A program made the translations under genes and the position numbers. The notes under the pieces were generated by a model that ran no database searches, was not told the DNA's origin, and was given only the letters and a program-made list of their open reading frames with translations. This document shows positions 35,843 to 44,667 of a stretch of DNA of 64,000 nucleotides, piece by piece (within the stretch, counting starts at the first letter, position 1; each line of letters opens with the position of its first letter). Origin of the DNA: Lysinibacillus sp. PLM2 (GTDB lineage: Bacteria > Bacillota > Bacilli > Bacillales_A > Planococcaceae); assembly GCA_023168345.1 (NCBI GenBank), contig AP025689.1:494001-558000 (forward strand), in the 5' to 3' direction.

Positions 35843-35916
35843 TATAATCAGAAAGTACTTTATCACCTGAATTGCAGGGAGGCAGCTTATTAAATATATA
35901 AGCTGCCTATTTTTTA
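35843..35916 (+). ncRNA. Possible small orphan transcript ending in a terminator
   Basis: A TATAAT box (35843-35848) is followed about 35 bases later by an 11-bp stem AGGCAGCTTAT/ATAAGCTGCCT and ATTTTTTAT (35880-35916). The predicted RNA of about 60 bases has an inner CCTG/CAGG repeat. No strong -35 is seen. It may instead be a distant terminator for the rhodanese gene. The rest of 35753-36235 shows nothing. Confidence 0.35.
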
Positions 35917-36235
35917 TGTTTAATTTTAGTTTTGTAAAATAATAACAATGAATGAGAAGCATGAAATAAAAGAGGATGGACGCTTTATTTTTAAATGTAC
36001 TTTTACTATTAATAACTGTAATTAGATATTGTGATGTAAACGATTAAATTTCTATAAACAAAAAATTGGTATCTCACCTATTGTTGCGATTATACTTGTC
36101 TTAAGATTAGGAGAAGTTCCATTACTTAATTCCAAAAGGATAAAAAGTAATGATAGAACATAGTAAGTTTACATAAATAAAGGATATGCGTCATATATCA
36201 AGTTTGGTACAATTTTTAATAAGGGGGAAGGAACA

Positions 36236-37138
36236 ATGAAATTAAATGATTGGTTAAATAATGAAATACTTAATGTTGCAAAATCACTTGAAGATGTGCA
36301 TAAAACGTATTTTTCTATTGATAAGTCGATAGGGTTTGAAGGGCAAGAAACGATTTATAAAATATTACAAAATTTCCGTTCTGCACTTTTCCCATGCGTA
36401 TGTGATAAACACGTTGATCCTGAAACAAGAGTCAATGTAAATATAGGAAATAAATTGAGAACTTCTGCTTTAGATTTAAGAGACTTAATAGAAAAAGTTC
36501 TTATAAATAATAATAATATAAAAGAAAACGAGGCTAGTTCTCGTGCTGACGAGATTGTCATTGATCTGATTAATCAATTCCCGAAAATCCGCCAGGTGTT
36601 ACAAACGGATATCGAAGCAGCCTATAATGGGGATCCTGCAACAACATCAACTGAAGAAATATTATTTAGTTATCCATCAATATTAGCAATAAGCATACAT
36701 AGAATTGCAAATGTGCTGTACAATTCTAATGTGCCTATTATTCCTAGGATCATGTCTGAATATGGTCACCAGTTAACGGGAATCGATATCCACCCTGGCG
36801 CCTCAATAGGGGAATACTTCTTTATTGACCATGGAACAGGTGTCGTTATAGGTGAAACATGTACTATTGGAAAGAATGTGAAGATTTATCAAGGTGTTAC
36901 GTTAGGGGCAAAAAGCTTCCCGCTTGATGAAGATGGAAATCCAATTAAAGGGATTAAACGTCATCCTGACATAGAAGATAATGTCGTAATCTATGCAGGG
37001 GCAACGATCCTTGGTGGAGATACAAAAATTGGGCACGATTCAGTCATAGGTGGTAACATTTGGTTGACTCAATCAGTACCTCCTTATTCGAGAGTATATC
37101 AAAGCCAACCATCACCAAAAATTAAAAACGATCAATAA
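36236..37138 (+). CDS. Serine O-acetyltransferase
   Basis: A 300-residue enzyme of the long (EpsC/SrpH-like) type making O-acetylserine for cysteine synthesis. The N-terminal helical domain runs to about residue 150. The left-handed beta-helix starts at GIDIHPGASIGEYFFIDHGTG and continues VVIGETCTIGKNVKIYQGV. The catalytic His is in FIDHGTG. The end (YSRVYQSQPSPKIKNDQ) is shorter than in CysE proteins that bind O-acetylserine sulfhydrylase with an Ile tail, so complex formation is doubtful. AAGGGGGAAGGAAC is the ribosome site. Confidence 0.9.
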   Translation: MKLNDWLNNEILNVAKSLEDVHKTYFSIDKSIGFEGQETIYKILQNFRSALFPCVCDKHVDPETRVNVNIGNKLRTSALDLRDLIEKVLINNNNIKENEASSRADEIVIDLINQFPKIRQVLQTDIEAAYNGDPATTSTEEILFSYPSILAISIHRIANVLYNSNVPIIPRIMSEYGHQLTGIDIHPGASIGEYFFIDHGTGVVIGETCTIGKNVKIYQGVTLGAKSFPLDEDGNPIKGIKRHPDIEDNVVIYAGATILGGDTKIGHDSVIGGNIWLTQSVPPYSRVYQSQPSPKIKNDQ

Positions 37139-37145
37139 ATATTTA

Positions 37146-37180
37146 AAAGCCGGAGTGAACTGTCACCTCGGCTTTATTTT
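37146..37180 (+). terminator. Rho-independent terminator
   Basis: AAAGCCG pairs with CGGCTTT enclosing a second hairpin, then ATTTT, after the acetyltransferase gene. Confidence 0.75.
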
Positions 37181-37206
37181 AACAAAGCATTTTCAAGGAA
37201 AAAGTG

Positions 37207-37902
37207 TTAGGCATCATCCATTTTTAGACAGAAAAATCCCTCATCCTCTGACCACTCTGCGTATAAAACATCCTCAACTTTGGAGATTTTCTTTTTTTCA
37301 AGTTGATTATGTAGCCAGTTTTCATCAAACCCGGCTTGTTTTAAATTATCCTGATCCATAATCCCATCACTTATTAGTGTAATAGGGAGGTAGACCGCTT
37401 TTTGTTTCAATTTTAAGTCATCGATTGTAGGAGACGAATATTTCGGTTTTCTAATCACGCTAATGAGTCCATTTGGTTCCAATATTAAATATTCCACTTC
37501 ACGGATTGAGAAAATATCCTTTTGTTGTCGTAACATTTGCTGTAATTGGTTAATATCCAAGTGGTTTGATTTCAATTCATCCCGATCGATGTGACCTTTT
37601 CGTATTATAATTGATGGGTTACCTTCAAAAGTACTTCGAACTCCTCTAAATTTTTGAGTTAACCTTTCCACTATAAAAATCAATAAAGTCCATATGGATA
37701 GTGCTATTATTATATCCCATATATATATTTCCTGATCGTAAACGCTGTTTCCTAATAACTCACCGAGCACGATTGCCGAAATAAAATCAAATGGTGTAAG
37801 CTGAGAAATTTGCGTTTTTCCTAATATTTTAGTTGCTATGAGTAATGCAATAAAACCGATAACAAGCTCTAAAACTGTTTGCCCAATATGTTCCATGAAC
37901 AT
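37207..37902 (-). CDS. DUF421 (YetF-type) membrane protein
   Basis: A 231-residue protein with three helices in residues 5-80 (LELVIGFIALLIATKILGKTQ, FDFISAIVLGELLGN, WDIIIALSIWTLLIFIVERL) and a cytoplasmic domain with LNIIIRKG-type GNPSIIIRKGHID and ILEPNGLISV. This is the DUF421 pattern; some members affect spore germination or cell-wall traits, but the function here is unknown. GAGGTGG lies seven bases before the first ATG. Confidence 0.85.
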   Translation of the reverse strand: MFMEHIGQTVLELVIGFIALLIATKILGKTQISQLTPFDFISAIVLGELLGNSVYDQEIYIWDIIIALSIWTLLIFIVERLTQKFRGVRSTFEGNPSIIIRKGHIDRDELKSNHLDINQLQQMLRQQKDIFSIREVEYLILEPNGLISVIRKPKYSSPTIDDLKLKQKAVYLPITLISDGIMDQDNLKQAGFDENWLHNQLEKKKISKVEDVLYAEWSEDEGFFCLKMDDA

Positions 37903-38053
37903 GATCTTTCCACCTCAATTGAAAGCATTCATTATCATAGTATAGCCAACAATAACAATAGAAAATCTCATTATATATGGATAATCATAGGACTAAACAG
38001 CCTAATTGAAGTTGCATAGGTATTTTTCGCATAAAGATTGATAAATTAATACA

Positions 38054-39535
38054 TTAACTAACAATGATCCACCCAAGCATCGTAAAGGCAACAATTAAAA
38101 GGGCGCCAGCAACTATTAGTACAATTTTTCTTAAAAGTAGATGTTCCTCCGAAGGAATTCCGCATATCGAAACACCTAGCGCAACACGAGCTGGACTTGC
38201 CATTGTGGCGTGGGAGGCACCAACATTTTGGCCGTAAGAAATAATTTCTGGAGGTATTCCGACGCGAATTGCCGTTTCTGTTTGCAACTTTATAAACATC
38301 GCATTTGAGCCAGTGCTACTACTCGTCAAAAAGCCCCCAATTCCACCTATAAAAGGTGAAATAAAGAAAAAGGCTGTGCTGAAAGCGGTGCCTGTTACAT
38401 TAGCTAGAATGCCTGTCATTCCTGCCTCGCTCATCATTTCAGAGATTCCAATAAATGCGGTTGTAGAAATCATAAAGGGCACCCATTGAACAATCGTTTT
38501 CTTCATCGATTCAATTACGATTTGTTTTGATATCTTAAACAAAGTGATAGTGATCATGCTTGTAATCAATAGCCAAAACCCAGGGGAATAGAAGAGAGCC
38601 ATTGTAAAGGAAAGAGATGGAAAACGAATAACACCAAAGGACATGAAAAAATCCTTTACAGGCGTCCATAATCTTGTAATGAAAATAAAAGCCGTTAAGA
38701 TGATATAAGGGCTAATGGCTTTTATTAAAGGAAGAGCAGTGCCATTATTACTCGTATCGGCAGATTTTTTAAAAGTTCCTTTCATCAATACAAAGCCCAA
38801 ACCTGTAGTAATAAATGAACTTAATACACCCGCTAATTCAACACTCACAAGAGCATTAAAAAAAGTAATACAAATGGAGAAAGAGAAAGAAAATAGAAGT
38901 ATTTCTTTCCATTTTGTTTTTATTGCTATTTTTCCTCCGGCAATAAAAACAGCAACAACGATAAAGTATATAAAAACAGGTATGCTTAATAGCGCCGAGC
39001 CTAGCCCAAATGCTTGTAGTGGAACACTGATTAGTTCTGCTCCAATTACAGTACCTGTTGCAAGTGCCCCCCAAGGAACAGCAAGTAAGCTGATAAGTCC
39101 TAATAAAACTGACTTCATAGGACCAAACCCTAAAGCCATAAAAATCGGTGTAACCATCATAAAAGCAATCCCAAACCCACTTGTTGATTCTAGTAATGGA
39201 GACAATCCGACTACTAATGTGAGGACTTGAAGAATTCGATCGTTTGTTGCATGTGAAATAGAAGTTGCGATCGATTGGATTGCTCCGATATTGTTCATTA
39301 GATGAAATAAAAAAATGCCAAAAAACAGTATATAGGCTGCAATGAATGAAATAAGAACACCTTTTATAGAAGAAAGCATAATTTGATCAGATGTTAAGTG
39401 AAAATTGGGAACGAGCCAAGTGATAACCACAGTAAATAAAAAGGAAAAAACCCCTGCTCGTAAGGTCGTTTGCTTCAGAAAAAATAAAAATAAAAAAACT
39501 GCTAAAAGAGGCAGTAATGCTATGATAAAGTACAT
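38054..39535 (-). CDS. L-lactate permease-family transporter
   Basis: A 493-residue carrier with about 13 helices. ESTSGFGIAFMMVTPI near residue 115, GFLTSSSTGSNAMFI near residue 400, and GASHATMASPARVALG near residue 440 are the LctP signature. It probably imports lactate or a related hydroxy acid. The ATG at 39535 is chosen because GAGGAG lies six bases before it. The divergent neighbour is an Xre-cupin regulator, probably its controller. Confidence 0.92.
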   Translation of the reverse strand: MYFIIALLPLLAVFLFLFFLKQTTLRAGVFSFLFTVVITWLVPNFHLTSDQIMLSSIKGVLISFIAAYILFFGIFLFHLMNNIGAIQSIATSISHATNDRILQVLTLVVGLSPLLESTSGFGIAFMMVTPIFMALGFGPMKSVLLGLISLLAVPWGALATGTVIGAELISVPLQAFGLGSALLSIPVFIYFIVVAVFIAGGKIAIKTKWKEILLFSFSFSICITFFNALVSVELAGVLSSFITTGLGFVLMKGTFKKSADTSNNGTALPLIKAISPYIILTAFIFITRLWTPVKDFFMSFGVIRFPSLSFTMALFYSPGFWLLITSMITITLFKISKQIVIESMKKTIVQWVPFMISTTAFIGISEMMSEAGMTGILANVTGTAFSTAFFFISPFIGGIGGFLTSSSTGSNAMFIKLQTETAIRVGIPPEIISYGQNVGASHATMASPARVALGVSICGIPSEEHLLLRKIVLIVAGALLIVAFTMLGWIIVS

Positions 39536-39594
39536 CAATTTCTCCTCATTTCCCTTGTGTAATTTGAGACTAATTGATAAACTGTTAAAAAATT

Positions 39595-39622
39595 CACTAT
39601 AACGGATTATTTTCCACTATAA
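39595..39622. promoter_or_regulatory. Direct repeat in the divergent lctP/xre-cupin region
   Basis: CACTATAA occurs at 39595-39602 and 39615-39622, 20 bp apart, preceded by TT or TTC. Candidate operator for the Xre-cupin regulator or overlapping -10 elements. Confidence 0.4.
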
Positions 39623-39684
39623 AAACAATGGATATTTAAGTCAAGGAAATTTTTTTCTAAAGTAGAATTTGAGGTGCACAAGGG

Positions 39685-40242
39685 ATGAAATTTGGTGAAA
39701 ATATAAAAAAAGAGAGAAAGAGACAGGGGCTTACATTAGAAGAATTGGCCGCACGATCAAGCGTTAGTAAATCAATGCTATCAATGATTGAAAGAGGAGA
39801 GAAAAACCCTACAATACAAGTGGCATCACAAATTGCTGAAGGTCTTGATGTTACTATATCGTACCTTTTAGGAGAAAATCAGCAGAGAGAAGTCGTAGTA
39901 ATACGATCTGGTAAGCAGCTAGTTTATAAAGATGAAACGACAGGGATTGAACGTCATTTATTATCCCCATCCTTTCCTACAAAAGGAATTGAGTTTATTT
40001 TAAATGTAATACCACCTATGCAAGAAACAGGCGTGTTCCCGGCCCATAAAAACGGTGTAAAAGAATATATATACGTTGCCGAAGGAAGGATTAAAATCGA
40101 ATTAGGTCATCTGCCTGAAAGCTATGATTTAGAAGCGGGGGATTCCATCTACTTCGAAGCGGATGTTACTCACCGATTTATTAATCCATCTCATCAGGAA
40201 TGTCGTTATTATTTGATAATAGATTCGAGCCAGTTAACGTGA
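39685..40242 (+). CDS. Xre-cupin transcriptional regulator
   Basis: A 185-residue protein with a helix-turn-helix (LTLEELAARSSVSKSMLSMIERG, about residues 16-38) and a C-terminal cupin (about 100-182) with EYIYVAEGRIKIELG and EADVTHRFINPS. Cupin regulators sense a small ligand. Facing an LctP-type gene across 149 bp, it probably controls lactate or hydroxy-acid uptake. GAGGTGCACAAGGG precedes the ATG. Confidence 0.9.
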   Translation: MKFGENIKKERKRQGLTLEELAARSSVSKSMLSMIERGEKNPTIQVASQIAEGLDVTISYLLGENQQREVVVIRSGKQLVYKDETTGIERHLLSPSFPTKGIEFILNVIPPMQETGVFPAHKNGVKEYIYVAEGRIKIELGHLPESYDLEAGDSIYFEADVTHRFINPSHQECRYYLIIDSSQLT

Positions 40243-40382
40243 AGTATAGGTGGGAATGTGTTATTTAAAACAGTGTCTAGAATATCTTTCCATTCGAAAT
40301 TCAATCATTGATAATGGTAAGATAAACGATAAAGAATCGCTGGCGTATCTATTGAATTGTATCTAGCAAAAGGAGGTCACTA

Positions 40383-40925
40383 TTGAGAAACCATAATAAA
40401 ATGATCTACATTTCCGTTTCTGTCATATTAATCTTGATTATTGTGATTTATTATTTCAATAGTTCTAAACAATTATATGGTGATGATGAAGAATCTATTA
40501 TCCAAATTATCAATTCGATAGAGGGGTATGAAGATAAGGATATCGAAATTATCAATATTAAGGATATTGAAAATGATAGATTTGTCGGGTTCTTATCAAA
40601 TAATAGCCCTGGCTATATTCAATTTATTAAAAATGATTTTGGTAATTACAGATGGCAACATATTGAAGTGAGTCAAGATGGGCCACTGGCTATTTTTCTG
40701 CCAAATTTAACGAGCTCTCAGCCGCACCAATTTATGTTTGTTGCAAATAGTTTTAATGATATTGCAAAAGTGAAGATTACAGTGAACGGAGAAGTGGTAG
40801 AACAAACACTTACTCCTTATGTCGCTTCTGTTGTTTGGACAGCATTACCTGAAACGACAAATGGTGAATACAGATATGATGATTATCAGTATTTTGATGT
40901 AGAGGGAAATATCATAAATAGGTAA
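40383..40925 (+). CDS. Secreted or membrane-anchored protein, function unknown
   Basis: A 180-residue protein with one N-terminal helix (MIYISVSVILILIIVIYYF) and an outside domain containing IINSIEGYEDKDIEIINI and two beta-rich segments. AAAAGGAGG lies before the TTG start, five bases away. No family is recognised. A HAD phosphatase follows 43 bp downstream on the same strand. Confidence 0.65.
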   Translation: MRNHNKMIYISVSVILILIIVIYYFNSSKQLYGDDEESIIQIINSIEGYEDKDIEIINIKDIENDRFVGFLSNNSPGYIQFIKNDFGNYRWQHIEVSQDGPLAIFLPNLTSSQPHQFMFVANSFNDIAKVKITVNGEVVEQTLTPYVASVVWTALPETTNGEYRYDDYQYFDVEGNIINR

Positions 40926-40968
40926 TGACGAGCTAAATAAAACCGCTAAAGCCTTTGGAGGGAATACT

Positions 40969-41607
40969 ATGAAATATATTGTATTTGATTTTGATGGGAC
41001 ACTTGCTGATTCACGGAATGTATTTATTCAAGCGTGGAATGTCTATGCTTCCGTATATCATTATGATCCCATCACTCAAGCAGAAGTTGATGCGACAAAA
41101 CATTTATCCCTTCACCAAAGAGCGAAGAAATTTCATTTTCCTATGCATAAGCTTCCTATTATCATGCCAAAGGTATACCGTTACTTTAAAGAACATATTA
41201 AAGAAGTAAAGTTATATCCTGGTATAAAAGTAATGCTCCAAAGTCTTGCTCAAGAGGGATATGAAATATTTATCCTTTCCTCTAATGAAAAGGAAAATAT
41301 AAAATTACTTCTTCAACAAGAACAGATTGATTCGGTTAAAGATATATTGACTTCAAGCAAAATATTTGGGAAAGATTCAGTTCTAAAAAGGTTAGTGAAA
41401 CAATATCAATTGAAGGCAAGTGAGCTATTGTATGTGGGAGACGAATTAAGAGATATTCAAGCATGCAATAAAGTCAATGTACCCTTTATGTGGGTAAGCT
41501 GGGGTATTGACGGTTTTGACCTTATTAAAAAGGAAAATCCTGAATTTGTTGTACATACACCTGAGGAGATTGTTCGTAAGCTGATTACCGTACCTCTACA
41601 TAAATAA
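40969..41607 (+). CDS. HAD-superfamily phosphatase (phosphoglycolate-phosphatase-like)
   Basis: A 212-residue hydrolase. Motif I is FDFDGTLADS (nucleophile Asp7, acid Asp9); motif II is FILSSN; the motif III lysine lies in KIFGKDSVLK near residue 138; motif IV is YVGDELRDIQA. The helical cap (about 18-85) is of the C1 type. The substrate is unknown; phosphoglycolate or pyrophosphate are common in this subgroup. GGAGGGAATACT is the ribosome site. Confidence 0.88.
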   Translation: MKYIVFDFDGTLADSRNVFIQAWNVYASVYHYDPITQAEVDATKHLSLHQRAKKFHFPMHKLPIIMPKVYRYFKEHIKEVKLYPGIKVMLQSLAQEGYEIFILSSNEKENIKLLLQQEQIDSVKDILTSSKIFGKDSVLKRLVKQYQLKASELLYVGDELRDIQACNKVNVPFMWVSWGIDGFDLIKKENPEFVVHTPEEIVRKLITVPLHK

Positions 41608-41626
41608 AAAGTAAATAGTAACTTTG

Positions 41627-41659
41627 AATCGTATATCTATTAGATATACGATTTTTTTA
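41627..41659 (+). terminator. Rho-independent terminator
   Basis: Perfect 11-bp stem AATCGTATATC/GATATACGATT, followed by TTTTTT. Confidence 0.88.
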
Positions 41660-41862
41660 GATTCCAATTATAACAGGTTTCACAAAAGAATATATAGGAA
41701 AACTATCCTAATCATAATTGGATTTCTTTTATGAAAAATGAGAATGATTAGCTATAGCAAGTGAGAGAGTAAACGGGCATAATTACTGCTCAGAAGGTAA
41801 TTGTTACGAACTTATTAAAAGATATTTTTATTATTTACACTCCATCGAAAGGGGCTTTTTTA

Positions 41863-42246
41863 TTGATTTTTAAAAGAGAAGAAGCATTTCGTTATACATT
41901 TGGTAGCCCAATATTAGCTAAATTTACTATTACAGAAATTAATGATAAGAAGGTAGAATCATCACCTGGGTTAGCAGAAATCATTGATATTAGTCCTGAA
42001 GGGTTATGTATCAGTTCGAATCTAATTATTCCTAATGAAGGTTCCAAAATAGTTTTGTCCGTTCAATTTAAAATTAACGAAGCTGACATTACATTAGATG
42101 GAGAAATTGTATGGACAAAAAAGTTAGGGAATAAAGCTGAGTATGGCATCAACGTAATTGTAGATGATTTTGAGAAAGAACTAATTATTGAAGAGCTAAA
42201 AATTTATGCAAAAAATAATGTAAATCAGTCGAACTTGTCAAAATAG
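41863..42246 (+). CDS. PilZ-domain protein
   Basis: A 127-residue protein made of one PilZ domain, which usually binds c-di-GMP. The N-terminal Arg region reads KREEAFRYTFG, where the two arginines are five apart rather than the usual R-x3-R. The second motif DISPEGLCISS matches the D-x-S-x2-G loop. The altered Arg spacing leaves ligand binding uncertain. The TTG start has AAAGGGG about nine bases upstream. Confidence 0.8.
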   Translation: MIFKREEAFRYTFGSPILAKFTITEINDKKVESSPGLAEIIDISPEGLCISSNLIIPNEGSKIVLSVQFKINEADITLDGEIVWTKKLGNKAEYGINVIVDDFEKELIIEELKIYAKNNVNQSNLSK

Positions 42247-42274
42247 GGAAATCCTTGTTTTGACAATTTTTTTT
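42236..42274 (+). terminator. Rho-independent terminator overlapping the PilZ stop
   Basis: TTGTCAAAA (42236-42244) pairs with TTTTGACAA (42258-42266), followed by eight Ts. Confidence 0.82.
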
Positions 42275-42356
42275 GACAAAAAAGTTAGTCGGTTTGACAA
42301 ATGGGGATTTCAAAATGACAAATAAACTTGTCAATTTGAAATGTATGGTTTACAAT
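42273..42356 (+). promoter_or_regulatory. Promoter and phased TGACAA repeats before the xre/DUF3169 pair
   Basis: TTGACAA, TTGACAA and ATGACAA start at 42273, 42294 and 42315, exactly 21 bp apart. The promoter follows: TTGTCA (42328-42333), 17 bp, TACAAT (42351-42356). The -35 box itself is an inverted copy (TTGTCAA). Even helical spacing suggests an operator array for the Xre regulator. Confidence 0.65.
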
Positions 42357-42378
42357 AGATTTTAAGAGGTGATGATAT

Positions 42379-42582
42379 ATGAAAAGTCGTCTAAAAGAAC
42401 TTCGAGCGCGGGATGGGTTAAATCAAACCCAGTTGGCAAAGCTTGCAAAAGTCTCAAGACAAACAATTAGTTTAATCGAACGTGAAGAGTTTATTCCGTC
42501 GTTATTGATTGCCGTTCGTATTTCACGAATATTCAATGAGCCGGTAGAGAAAGTGTTTATGTTTAATGAGGAGGAATTATAG
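42379..42582 (+). CDS. Small Xre-type transcriptional regulator
   Basis: A 67-residue helix-turn-helix protein: RLKELRARDGLNQTQLAKLAKVSRQTISLIEREEF is the domain, and the tail EPVEKVFMFNEEEL is typical of small Firmicutes regulators. Its stop codon is directly followed by the ATG of a DUF3169 membrane gene; GAGGAATTATAG inside its end is that gene's ribosome site. Autoregulation through the upstream repeats is likely. Confidence 0.92.
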   Translation: MKSRLKELRARDGLNQTQLAKLAKVSRQTISLIEREEFIPSLLIAVRISRIFNEPVEKVFMFNEEEL

Positions 42583-43263
42583 ATGAAACGTTGGTTAATA
42601 ACTTTAGTAATTAGTGCAGTCATTGGATTTGCAGTAGGTTACCTACTAAGTGTTGGATTTTCATTTGACTTCTTAAAATATTCAGATGGGATTGTCATTG
42701 GGATTTTGGTAATTGTCTTTGTATTGTTGGGAATTAGCTTTGTACTAATTAGGCAAATAAAGAAACTGCATCAAACTGAATTTATAGGTGAGGAAGAGGA
42801 TGCAGCTGATGTGGTTATGTATAAGAAGTTTACTGACTATACATTATTTGTACAAACAAGTCTAACTTTGTCTGTATTAGCATTATGTATCATGATAGTG
42901 ACTACACAAAAGTTAGCTCTTATTATTTTAGCTCTTGTTGGTTTAGGGGTAAGTTATATCTTTTTAGTGTTCATGACGAGTTTACTGCAGATGGTATATC
43001 CAGAGCGTCAGCTACCAAAATTAAATGATCCAAAATATGGAGAAAAGTTATTAGACATGTCAGATGATGGTGAGAAGCACGTCATTCTCATTGGTCTTTA
43101 CAAAACTTTTCAACTGATGGGTGTAGCATTAGTTTTTGGTATCGTGCTTTCAACTATTTATTCAGTTTCTTCGGGAAACTCTCAGCTTTTCTCAATTCTT
43201 GTAATGGGTATTATCCTAATTATAATGAACGGAAAATACAGCCTGTCCATTCGTGAGAAATAA
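42583..43263 (+). CDS. DUF3169 membrane protein
   Basis: A 226-residue protein with six helices, with a hydrophilic stretch EFIGEEEDAADVVMYKK after helix 2 and MVYPERQLPKLNDPKYGEKLL after helix 4, as in DUF3169. Function unknown. It is translationally coupled to the Xre regulator and resembles in arrangement the DUF2975/Xre pair at 16549-17263. Confidence 0.85.
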   Translation: MKRWLITLVISAVIGFAVGYLLSVGFSFDFLKYSDGIVIGILVIVFVLLGISFVLIRQIKKLHQTEFIGEEEDAADVVMYKKFTDYTLFVQTSLTLSVLALCIMIVTTQKLALIILALVGLGVSYIFLVFMTSLLQMVYPERQLPKLNDPKYGEKLLDMSDDGEKHVILIGLYKTFQLMGVALVFGIVLSTIYSVSSGNSQLFSILVMGIILIIMNGKYSLSIREK

Positions 43264-43275
43264 AATAAGAGAAGT

Positions 43276-43308
43276 AAGGGGTATCTCTATTTTTGGGATG
43301 CCCCTTTT
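43276..43308 (+). terminator. Rho-independent terminator
   Basis: Stem AAGGGGTA/TGCCCCTT (one G-U), followed by TTAA. Confidence 0.65.
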
Positions 43309-43413
43309 AACATTTAAATTCTATATTAAAGATAAGTCCTTAAAAAATATGGAAAGACTTGAAAAGAGTTAGGCTTTAAAAAGCCGGATATTTATTCTAA
43401 TAGGGGGATCGCT

Positions 43414-43959
43414 ATGAAGATTATTGGTGTTTCAGGATCATTAGCTGGATACAAAACATTTACAATAGTGAATAAAGTATTGAAGGCTGCAAAAGCTGTT
43501 GATTCCACGATTGAAATTGAACTAATTGATTTAAAGGATTATGATATAGAGTTTGTAAAAGGAACACCATTAAGCTTTTATAATGATGATACGGTCGAAG
43601 TAGTAAATAAAATACTATCAGCAGATTGTCTCCTTATAGGAACACCGATATACCAAGCATCAATTACCGGGGCATTAAAAAACCTATTAGATCATTTACC
43701 AGTGGATGGATTGATGGATAAAACAGTTGGAATGATTGCCCATGGTGAGACAGATAAACACTTTCTTGTCATGGAATATCATTTACGATCCATTCTTATT
43801 TTTTTAAAGGCTGTAGTCCCAGTTAGCAATCTTTTTGTCCGAAATAATTACTTTGATGAAGAGAATGAAATCCACGATGTAAATTTGAATCATCGAATAA
43901 GTAAGCTAGCTGCAGAAATTATTAATATCCAAAAATTAATGAAACGAAAAGGTGAATAA
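43414..43959 (+). CDS. NADPH-dependent FMN reductase family protein
   Basis: A 181-residue flavodoxin-like reductase. The phosphate-binding loop is VSGSLAGYKTFTIVNKVL near residues 5-22 and the flavin loop is GTPIYQASITGALKNLLDHL near residues 76-95. It should reduce FMN with NAD(P)H, perhaps to supply a flavin monooxygenase such as the LLM enzyme nearby at 44971; that link is inference. TAGGGGGATCGCT is the ribosome site. Confidence 0.88.
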   Translation: MKIIGVSGSLAGYKTFTIVNKVLKAAKAVDSTIEIELIDLKDYDIEFVKGTPLSFYNDDTVEVVNKILSADCLLIGTPIYQASITGALKNLLDHLPVDGLMDKTVGMIAHGETDKHFLVMEYHLRSILIFLKAVVPVSNLFVRNNYFDEENEIHDVNLNHRISKLAAEIINIQKLMKRKGE

Positions 43960-44031
43960 GTGCTTTTTCTAGAAGTACAATGTAACACCTATTAGAAAGA
44001 AGCGTCTAATCTTAAAAAGGGGATTCACCTT

Positions 44032-44490
44032 ATGAAAAAAATCTATTATCTAACCTTGACCATCACCTTGATTTTATTGATGGGCTGTCAAAATGTAGAA
44101 AACACCGTAGAAAATGAAATAACATCCGATAATGAAGCTGTTTTGGATTATGTACCTTCTTCTGAAGATGTTATTAGTATGCATGGTGATATTGATAATA
44201 TAGAAAGGTTTGAGGCTTTTTTCAATCATGTTGAAAAAGGTCAGAAGGATAATATAAGGATTGTCAATTATACAACTGAAGGCGACCCGATATTGCAAGA
44301 GGTTGACTATGACGGAGAAAATATAAAGGTAACGACTGATTCACGAAGAGATAGTTATGGACAAGGTAGTATCAGTCAAAATACTTGTCGAAAGATTAAC
44401 GTAGTAGAAAAGTTAGAAAGAACAGATTACCAATTGGAAGGTTGTAAAAATCAGTTAGACAATATGCTTTTAGTGATTTGGAAGAAATAA
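44032..44490 (+). CDS. DUF4362-type lipoprotein
   Basis: A 152-residue lipoprotein (lipobox LMGC, Cys19). The mature part matches the DUF4362 pattern: MHGDIDNIERFEAFFNHVEKG, IRIVNYTTEGDPILQEVDYDG and SRRDSYGQGSISQNTCRKI. Function unknown; the paired Cys residues near the end could form a disulfide. AAAAAGGGGATTCACC is the ribosome site. Confidence 0.82.
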   Translation: MKKIYYLTLTITLILLMGCQNVENTVENEITSDNEAVLDYVPSSEDVISMHGDIDNIERFEAFFNHVEKGQKDNIRIVNYTTEGDPILQEVDYDGENIKVTTDSRRDSYGQGSISQNTCRKINVVEKLERTDYQLEGCKNQLDNMLLVIWKK

Positions 44491-44667
44491 TTGAATCATA
44501 CAATATAAAACTAATTTTCCATATTTAATACAAGAAAAGTGAACAAAAACTAACGATTTTATCGATTCATTTAATTTCTTAGTGAATATAGGATATACTT
44601 TTAAAGTCCGAAAAATTGTAGATAAAGTAGGAACGAAACATGGCAGAAAGTTTTATTGGAGGTCTAT

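Noticed and set aside
35843-35916. T-box or S-box riboswitch for the serine acetyltransferase gene
   Set aside because: The interval before the terminator is only about 70 bases, too short, and lacks the conserved boxes; the gene starts 320 bases later.
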